Shown in pieces: positions 34,142 through 40,423 of a stretch of 64,000 nucleotides of DNA. Every line of letters starts with the position of its first letter. The first letter of the stretch is position 1. The stretch is taken from the NCBI GenBank assembly GCA_964489955.1, contig CAZBAV010000008.1:25468-89467 (forward strand), in the 5' to 3' direction. Position numbers and translations under genes: made by a program. The stretch comes from Leadbetterella sp964489955. Its GTDB lineage: Bacteria > Bacteroidota > Bacteroidia > Cytophagales > Spirosomataceae. The notes beneath the pieces were generated by a model, which saw nothing but the letters and a program-made list of their open reading frames with translations, did no database searches and was not told the DNA's origin.

Positions 34142-34801
34142 ATGAACGCTATTCGGATTCTCATAGCCGATGACCATCCCTTGGTGGCTGATAGCCTCTC
34201 CATGTTATTGGGTTCAAATCCAGGGTTTGAAGTGATAGGTACGGTTCACAACGGGCTTCAAGCATTAGACTTTGTACAAAAAAACGAAACAGATGTGTTG
34301 CTTGTAGACTATCATATGCCTATTTTTAACGGTATAGAGGTAATTTCTAGAGTAAAGGAACTCTCTCCAAGTGTAAAGACCATAATGCTTACCATGAACG
34401 AAGAAGCCAGCTTTATAAAGGAAAGTATACAGGTGGGAGTAGATGGCTATGTGATGAAGAGTGCCGATAAGCCGGAGTTGGTAAAAGCAATCAAAACAGT
34501 TTATGATGGCGAAAAGTACTTTGGAGCTAAAGTCATAAAGAAATTGGCAGAAATACCGGATGCCAACTCTCCAACCGGCAAAACAGAGTTAGAAAACATA
34601 CAATCGCTTACTAAACGAGAAATAGAGATTGTGAGGTTAGTAGCGGAAGATCTAAGTAATATACAGATAGCCGAAAGGTTAAGTATAAGCCCTGCCACTG
34701 TAGAAACTCATCGCCGAAACCTTTTGAAAAAAATAGGTGTAAGTACGGCAGTGGGACTGGTTAAGTGGGGTGTGAAAAATGGAATTTTGGAAACTTTTTA
34801 A
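34142..34801 (+). CDS. NarL/LuxR-type response regulator
   Basis: 219 residues. Receiver domain 1-122 with the acidic pocket D10-D11, phosphoacceptor D56 (LLVDYHMP), T84 and K106 (YVMKSA). C-terminal LuxR HTH at about 150-215 (LTKREIEIVRLVAEDLSNIQIAERL, SPATVETHRRNLLKKIGV). It precedes the RiPP-like cassette by 28 bases on the same strand, so they probably share a transcript. The likely cognate sensor is the NarX-type kinase encoded convergently at 37872-39740. Confidence 0.92.
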   Translation: MNAIRILIADDHPLVADSLSMLLGSNPGFEVIGTVHNGLQALDFVQKNETDVLLVDYHMPIFNGIEVISRVKELSPSVKTIMLTMNEEASFIKESIQVGVDGYVMKSADKPELVKAIKTVYDGEKYFGAKVIKKLAEIPDANSPTGKTELENIQSLTKREIEIVRLVAEDLSNIQIAERLSISPATVETHRRNLLKKIGVSTAVGLVKWGVKNGILETF

Positions 34802-34829
34802 ATTTAACAATAACTAAAAGGATTAAAAG

Positions 34830-35279
34830 ATGGAATTATTTGCAGTTTATAATGGCGAACTCTCTGATTATCAAAATCATTTAACAGATTCTGAAAAAAA
34901 CCAAACATATACAACTTTGACAGTTATTTTTGACAAAGATGTAAGAGAGGTCAAGGAAGATGAGATAGATAAGTTCGTATTAGCAGAAGTAAATATTGAA
35001 GATATCGAATTTATTAAACCATTGGACAACATTCGATTCGAAGATTCCGGTGGTATTTTTTATGAAGTTTTATTAAGTAGGGTAATCATTACGGACTTTT
35101 CTGAAACCTATCTTGTTTTGAAAACTAAAAATACTAAAGGCTCTTACGACTTTAAAGATAAAGTATCTGTTGACTCTTACAGATTAAAAAGAGAGGATGT
35201 GTTAGAATTATTACCTAACAATGATTTTCAACAAGTAAATTGTTCTTCTTCCAGAATCAGACCGCTTTGCAAGGACTAA
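34830..35279 (+). CDS. Candidate RiPP precursor with long leader, or unknown cassette protein
   Basis: 149 residues, mostly acidic and globular-looking, with no signal peptide. It has only two cysteines, C138 and C147, both in the last 12 residues and separated by SSSRIRPL: the tail VNCSSSRIRPLCKD offers three serines for dehydration between two cysteines, as expected for a lanthionine-type core. The next two genes encode a kinase and a HopA1-type lyase that carry out such dehydration in class V lanthipeptides. RiPP leaders are usually shorter than the 130 or so residues here, but long folded leaders exist. Alternatively it is an accessory protein of unknown function. Nine bases separate it from the kinase gene. 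Confidence 0.5.
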   Translation: MELFAVYNGELSDYQNHLTDSEKNQTYTTLTVIFDKDVREVKEDEIDKFVLAEVNIEDIEFIKPLDNIRFEDSGGIFYEVLLSRVIITDFSETYLVLKTKNTKGSYDFKDKVSVDSYRLKREDVLELLPNNDFQQVNCSSSRIRPLCKD

Positions 35280-35288
35280 AGAGTAATA

Positions 35289-36173
35289 ATGCAAATACTA
35301 TCAAAGTATTCTTTAATAAACTATCTGAATTATTTAAAGGTGAATAGAAAAAACATTCACCTTTATGGTTCTTTTGTTGAGTTACTAGATATTCACTTTA
35401 AGGAAATTTTGATTTATGACGTTTCTGATACCCGAAACATGGTATTTAGAATTGTTGTAGGATTAGATGTATACTATTTTAAGCAGTTTAGTTTTGGTGT
35501 AAAGGAAAAAAAGAATTTTTTCCTAATCGAAAAAAGACAAGCAGAAGAAAACAAGCTTCCTGAAGTTGTATTTATTGACTTAGAATATCAAATAATTATC
35601 TACAAGGATCTTACAAACTACCAAAACTGGGAAGTTTTATTTAGGAGATCATTAGGCAAAGCCAAGGAGAGGAGGAGGTACTTAAAGGTTTTGGCAGAGT
35701 ACCTGAAAGAAATTCATAGAAAGTCAGTAGACGACACTAAATTAAGTGTTGTTTTTCAGGATTTTGAAATAATTTACGGACAAGAAGCTATTTATAAAGA
35801 ATTGCCGAAGTTTCTTTGCTATATAGATAACTCGACATTTATTCATGGAGATATAAAGAAAGGGAATGTTTTTTTACAAGGTTCTGAGTTAAGGTGTATT
35901 GACTGGGAAATGTCGGGAGAAGGTGATTTGTATTTTGATTTAGCTAGGGCAATAAAACTTATTATGCTTAGCATTTCTGATAATTTTATTTTCGAGAGAG
36001 AGTTAACGCCGTCGAAATCAATGATACAACTCTCAATTGGTGATTTTATAGAATTCTATGACCCTACTTTAAACTTTGAAAAGCTTAATCTTTTTATGAA
36101 GTTTTCAAATATCAATCTTATGAAAAATGATTTTTATGAACGAAATATAGACATCCTATTACCTAAAAAATGA
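35289..36173 (+). CDS. APH-fold kinase (class V lanthipeptide LanK-like)
   Basis: 294 residues. Aminoglycoside-phosphotransferase fold: catalytic loop HGDIKKGN at residues 186-193 (D188 catalytic, N193 metal) and metal-binding DWE at 205-207, followed by GDLYFDLARAIKL. The N-lobe is diverged (YYFKQFSF supplies the probable ATP-contact lysine). Members of this fold next to HopA1 proteins (LxmK, TvaC types) phosphorylate Ser/Thr of precursor peptides. An antibiotic-resistance role is unlikely given the neighbours. The stop overlaps the next start as ATGA, so translation is coupled. Confidence 0.8.
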   Translation: MQILSKYSLINYLNYLKVNRKNIHLYGSFVELLDIHFKEILIYDVSDTRNMVFRIVVGLDVYYFKQFSFGVKEKKNFFLIEKRQAEENKLPEVVFIDLEYQIIIYKDLTNYQNWEVLFRRSLGKAKERRRYLKVLAEYLKEIHRKSVDDTKLSVVFQDFEIIYGQEAIYKELPKFLCYIDNSTFIHGDIKKGNVFLQGSELRCIDWEMSGEGDLYFDLARAIKLIMLSISDNFIFERELTPSKSMIQLSIGDFIEFYDPTLNFEKLNLFMKFSNINLMKNDFYERNIDILLPKK

Positions 36174-37894
36174 AATCAGATTTAGTAGAATTACTTAGTA
36201 AAATTGATGGCGTACTTTCTGATGACCAAATTAGCATAGAGGCATTTAAAGTCGCTCTAGAAAAAAGAACTAATCTGTGGGAAGACTTGTACAATACTTA
36301 CATCGATTACAGGGTTTTACAATACCATCCGGACGAAACAATTGACAGTACAATTCCTGTAATTGTAAAATATAGTAAAAAAAGACTTTGGTTTCTAAAT
36401 GATTTACTTGTTTCAACAAATCTTCGTGACTCCCAGGTTGTTGCTTTTAAGAATGGTATAAATATAGTAGTAGAAAAGGGCTCTTATTTAGAGGCTGGAA
36501 GAATAAGTAATGAAGATATATTGACTCAGGTTTCAAAAGATAAAAATCAATCATTAAAAAGTCTTGTTTATTTAGTAAACCCTACAAGATATAGCTCTAA
36601 TGAAAATACAAGATTTATCTTTTATAATGGGGATTCAATTTTAAACAATACGGAGAGACAAGTAATTCGGTTCTATTTTCATTTGAGACCTGTGGCTTCA
36701 AACGTGAAAGAACTTATTAATGATCTCAGGAATAAATTAAATAGTCGACAAATCCCATTTACTTTTAAACTTCCTTTTGAACTTAAGGATTTTGGAAGAA
36801 GAGACACTTTAGTTCTGTATGTATATCAAAGCCATTTTTTTTTAATCTATGACATCATTAGAGATGTTCATGAAAAATATAGTGGAGAAAATGACATTAT
36901 CATGAAAGGGATTCCCTTATTTACAAAGGAATTGTTTAGTGGGATTAGTCTTGCTGAAGATCCTATGACTCTCGAAAGTTTTGGAAAGTCTCGCTGTAAA
37001 CTAGTTTGTGAAATTCTGGATGCCCAAACTAGTAAAACTGTCTCAATAGAACGTTGTTTGGCGATATTTCAGGAAAAAGGTTTTTCAAATGGACTTTTCA
37101 GAAGCCCATTTACCAATTTTGATTATAATTTTAAAGAGGTAAAGGCACATGAGAAAAATTCAACTTTTAGAGTACTTTCTTCAGGCTATTATGCATACGA
37201 GAATTATAACAAAATAGCATTACAATATAGTTTAGACTTACTTGAAAATGCTATGTGGGATTCAAATAATAATTTTTTTTGGGCTTCTTATGCTGAAAAA
37301 GAAGGCAGGGGTTTTTACGAAATTCTTAATGATGAAAATGAAGGTATTAAGATTTATTGGTTTTTATTTCAAGTTTTAAGAATAAAGAGAAATCGAACTT
37401 ACTTCTCAAGCAATGTAATAAATGTTATTGAAAATAAGTTCTCTAAAATCTCATATGAGCCATCTCGTCTCAGGGAATTGTTACTTGATAATTCAAGAGA
37501 ATTTCTGAAAACATTTCTTTTAGAAAAAAGTTCTTCTTTTACTAATTTCAATAAAGATTTTGAATCTTCGATCGAAAAACTCGTGACCCAATTTGAAAAA
37601 AGAGATATGGAAAATCTGTCCAAAAGCAAAAAGAGCTGGTATAAGTTTCTTAATGATCCTTTTCCTAGAATCAACTATGCGGATTTATATGCTGATAACA
37701 TTAACTATGAATCCAAAGAAGCTAAAGAGATAGCAAAGGGTTTGTTTGTGTTAATAGATAAACAATATCCTATCCCAAATCAGTTTTCTAACTATGAGTA
37801 TTGCCCAACTTTCATGGGGAGCTTAAAAATTGCAGAATGGATGTTATATACGTATTGTCCAACTTTGAACCTTAAAAAAAATATTCCACAGTAA
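36170..37894 (+). CDS. HopA1-family protein (class V lanthipeptide lyase-like) with C-terminal extension
   Basis: 574 residues. Recognised by the HopA1 core around residues 165-290: the FYFHLRP strand, LRNKLNSRQIPFTFKLP, RRDTLVLYVYQ, then IPLFTKELFSGISLAEDP and SFGKSRCKLVCEIL (about 248-285). The N-terminus (LWEDLYNTYIDYRVLQY) is also in the family style. HopA1-like proteins of the LxmY/TvaD type are lyases that remove phosphate from phospho-Ser/Thr to give dehydroamino acids. Residues 300-574 have no match I can name and lack LanC zinc ligands. The 3' end overlaps the convergent sensor kinase gene by 23 bases. Confidence 0.75.
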   Translation: MKSDLVELLSKIDGVLSDDQISIEAFKVALEKRTNLWEDLYNTYIDYRVLQYHPDETIDSTIPVIVKYSKKRLWFLNDLLVSTNLRDSQVVAFKNGINIVVEKGSYLEAGRISNEDILTQVSKDKNQSLKSLVYLVNPTRYSSNENTRFIFYNGDSILNNTERQVIRFYFHLRPVASNVKELINDLRNKLNSRQIPFTFKLPFELKDFGRRDTLVLYVYQSHFFLIYDIIRDVHEKYSGENDIIMKGIPLFTKELFSGISLAEDPMTLESFGKSRCKLVCEILDAQTSKTVSIERCLAIFQEKGFSNGLFRSPFTNFDYNFKEVKAHEKNSTFRVLSSGYYAYENYNKIALQYSLDLLENAMWDSNNNFFWASYAEKEGRGFYEILNDENEGIKIYWFLFQVLRIKRNRTYFSSNVINVIENKFSKISYEPSRLRELLLDNSREFLKTFLLEKSSSFTNFNKDFESSIEKLVTQFEKRDMENLSKSKKSWYKFLNDPFPRINYADLYADNINYESKEAKEIAKGLFVLIDKQYPIPNQFSNYEYCPTFMGSLKIAEWMLYTYCPTLNLKKNIPQ

Positions 37895-39740
37895 AAAGTG
37901 CATTCCATTTATCATTACTTCCGATAACTAAATTGCCATTGATGTTTCTAAGACGTTCTCTTATGTTGGTGATTCCTTTTCCTTTTAAGTTCATTTTATC
38001 TAAACCAACGCCATCATCTCCAACTGCAATCATAGTTTTTTGCTGAGTACATGAAATTTTTAATAATGCATGTTTTGCCTCAGAATGTTTTAGAATATTA
38101 TTTATCAACTCGAGAACAACAGAGTATAACTCAAGTTCTATCTTTTTACTCAGATTTTTACCACTATATTCTTCTATATCTAGTTTAATTCTTATGGAAT
38201 TGTTTTCGTTTATTTCCAAAACTAGTTTTTTTATTGCTCCTATTAAGCCGTATTTCTCGAACTCAGCAGGTAGTAGATTATGCGAGATGTATCTAACTTC
38301 GTTATAAGCAGAGCTCATCATATTCTTAATGCTTAAGTATATTTTTTGCTCTTTTTCATTTAATATCTGTAAATCTAATGCTTCCAAACGCCATTTTAAT
38401 GCTGATAATATAGCTCCTAAATTATCATGAAGTTCAGCTGCCACCCTTTTTCGTTCAATTGATTGTCCTTTATAAAGAGCTTCTATTATTTCATTGTTTT
38501 TCTGCTTAAGTTTAGTATTAGTTTCCATGAGCTCTTTTGTTCGCTCTGAAACTTTATCCTCTAATGTTTTATTCATCAGGTCTAAATTGAAAGCTTGGTT
38601 TTCAATCTCTATTTTCTGAAATTTGAGTTTTCTATTAACCCAAAATAGTATTATTCCCAAGATTAGAAAAATCGATAAAACCCCAAAAAGATAAACTCTA
38701 TTCTTTTTTAAATTTTCAATTGAATTCTTATGATTCTTATTCTCGTATTCAAATTGTAAAGACTGGATTCTCTTTTCTGAATTTTCAGCAATTCTTAAAT
38801 AATTAAGTTCGTGATACTTTTTAACATATTCCAATTCTTTACTTTTGTTATTTAATTCCTTATAAATTTTCATTGCAGGCTCTACTAAAACTAAAGCAAG
38901 ATCATTATTACCTCCCATTTGATTAATAACATTTTGAGAGAGGTGTAAATTTTGCTCTGCCTTTACAATTTGCTTATTCTCAAAGTAAGCATCCGCAATA
39001 GTAGAATATATAATACTCCTATTGTATAAACTAAGATTAGGATTATTTATCAACTTATTGCATAAGTCTATTGCTACTTTAACTTGCTTATCCTTTAGTA
39101 GTGAAATAGCTAGATTTACTTCAAGACTTCCCAAATTAATTTCCTTTTCTTCATTGAGAGTAATCCCATATCTGAAAATTCGTATTGCTCTTTTATAATC
39201 TTTTGAATCGTGATAGACTAGTGCTAAGTTGTTTATTCCGGTTATATATTCTTCTTCGTTTTTAATTATTTTAAGGCTCTTCAATGATTCGTTATTTAAT
39301 CTAATAGCTTTTTCAAAATCTCCTAACAACGAATAACAATCACCAAGACTTCGTTTGGTAAGAGCGACTTCATAAATTAAATTATGCTTTTCAAAAACAA
39401 ACAATGCTTTATAGAAAAGATCAATCGCACTCATCAATTCATTTTTATAAAACTTGTATATGCCTAATTTGAAATTAATGTTTGCCTTCCCTTTTTCCCA
39501 GTCATGGTTTTCAGATAAATCATAAGCCTTTTGAAGTAAAATAGGAACAGAATCAGGGCTTAAAAAGTAATACTCGTCAGATAGCTCTAGTAGTCGGTTT
39601 ACATTTGTTGTATCTTTTGAAAAACTAACATTTTCTTTACCAGAGTAAACATTCTTTGTTTTTTTTATAATTATGACAAGCCCCAACAAAAACGGGAAAA
39701 TGAGAAATATGAGGTTTCTTACTCTTTGCTTATTAAACAT
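37872..39740 (-). CDS. NarX-type sensor histidine kinase with TPR sensor region
   Basis: 622 residues. An N-terminal hydrophobic anchor (residues 10-25), then about 300 residues of TPR-like repeats (EVALTKRSLGDCYSLLGDFEKAI and similar) outside the membrane, a second membrane helix (about 348-368), a coiled coil, a HisKA_3 dimerisation helix with phosphoacceptor H438 in RVAAELHDNLGAIL, and a HATPase domain (NNILKHSEAKH, GDDGVGLD, GKGITNIRERL). Such kinases pair with NarL-type regulators, and one is encoded across the cassette at 34142. It lies convergent to the HopA1 gene, overlapping by 23 bases. Confidence 0.9.
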   Translation of the reverse strand: MFNKQRVRNLIFLIFPFLLGLVIIIKKTKNVYSGKENVSFSKDTTNVNRLLELSDEYYFLSPDSVPILLQKAYDLSENHDWEKGKANINFKLGIYKFYKNELMSAIDLFYKALFVFEKHNLIYEVALTKRSLGDCYSLLGDFEKAIRLNNESLKSLKIIKNEEEYITGINNLALVYHDSKDYKRAIRIFRYGITLNEEKEINLGSLEVNLAISLLKDKQVKVAIDLCNKLINNPNLSLYNRSIIYSTIADAYFENKQIVKAEQNLHLSQNVINQMGGNNDLALVLVEPAMKIYKELNNKSKELEYVKKYHELNYLRIAENSEKRIQSLQFEYENKNHKNSIENLKKNRVYLFGVLSIFLILGIILFWVNRKLKFQKIEIENQAFNLDLMNKTLEDKVSERTKELMETNTKLKQKNNEIIEALYKGQSIERKRVAAELHDNLGAILSALKWRLEALDLQILNEKEQKIYLSIKNMMSSAYNEVRYISHNLLPAEFEKYGLIGAIKKLVLEINENNSIRIKLDIEEYSGKNLSKKIELELYSVVLELINNILKHSEAKHALLKISCTQQKTMIAVGDDGVGLDKMNLKGKGITNIRERLRNINGNLVIGSNDKWNALFTVEYFF

Positions 39741-39747
39741 ACAAAGT

Positions 39748-39939
39748 TTATTTACGTGACGGGTAGTGAAAAATCAACACTTCAAACCTCAACTTCTCTC
39801 TTCTAAAAGTGATCTTACTTTTTTTCAAACATCTACGTTTATTTTTTAAGCTATCTATTTTATTAATCTGCCCAAATGAATTATGGGACAAGAAAAGAAT
39901 GAGTAGACTCAGAAGGGTAAATATTCTCCAAGAAATCAT
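39748..39939 (-). CDS. Small secreted basic peptide or truncated sensor gene
   Basis: 63 residues. Begins with a convincing signal peptide (MISWRIFTLLSLLILFLSHNSFGQ), then a Lys/Arg-rich tail with no recognisable domain. The start of the mature part (INKIDSLKNK) is like the beginning of many Bacteroidota TPR sensor kinases, so it may be the frameshifted remnant of one. It ends seven bases upstream of the intact sensor kinase gene. A genuine small peptide cannot be excluded. Confidence 0.35.
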   Translation of the reverse strand: MISWRIFTLLSLLILFLSHNSFGQINKIDSLKNKRRCLKKSKITFRREKLRFEVLIFHYPSRK

Positions 39940-39976
39940 AAAGTACTGTCTGGTATAGGGTAAAATAAAGTACTGT
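39938..39976. repeat. Two-copy 12-bp direct repeat (ATAAAGTACTGT)
   Basis: Copies at 39938-39949 and 39965-39976, 27 bases apart, just upstream of the minus-strand signal-peptide ORF. Possible regulator-binding sites. Confidence 0.5.
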
Positions 39977-40377
39977 ACAATTTACCTACATTTTTTTATT
40001 GGAGGCATATGAATGGCGATATTTTCGATCTATATAACCCATCCTTTTATTCTGTGTAGCTATACAAGAAGTATGCGATATCTTAAATGTATTGTTTGTG
40101 CGGTAGATATTTGAAAGAAATACGGCAAAATTGGTATCTGTATATACTACTACTAAACGGAAATTTGTACATGTCCCTCCAAAAAATATGACAAGATTAA
40201 ATTAGGAATTTTGGGGGTATTGAGAAAACCGAGGCCTGCAAACACCAAAGCAAAACCCTATGTCGCTGGTTGGACAAACAGATAGTGAAGGAGCAAAGGA
40301 ATCAGTAAAGGTGTCTCAGCTATAATAAACTTAAAGAAGCTACTTAATAATAAGGGGGCAGTTATAGAACGAAAAAA
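39940..40377. other. A+T-rich region with direct repeats and decayed-looking sequence
   Basis: No gene. A 12-bp direct repeat ATAAAGTACTGT is present at 39938-39949 and 39965-39976. Around 40231-40308 one frame reads EACKHQSKTLCRWLDKQIVKEQ before a stop, with no start or continuation, which looks like a fragment of a lost gene. The rest shows no pattern. Confidence 0.4.
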
Positions 40378-40404
40378 GACGTATCTCTTCAGATACGTCC
40401 TTTT
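40378..40404. terminator. Bidirectional terminator at the end of secDF
   Basis: GACGTATCT (40378-40386), loop CTTC, AGATACGTC (40391-40399), with A run on the left and T run on the right. It ends secDF on the minus strand. Confidence 0.85.
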
Positions 40405-40423
40405 TATTTAACTTTTGATATTC

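Noticed and set aside
35289..36173. Aminoglycoside resistance kinase
   Set aside because: The APH fold is shared by many kinases; the HopA1 neighbour and the coupled start point to a peptide-modifying role.
39938..39976. CRISPR-like repeats
   Set aside because: Only two 12-bp copies; too short and too few.
40231..40308. Transposase gene
   Set aside because: One frame gives a short transposase-like phrase, but there is no start, no continuation and no inverted repeats.
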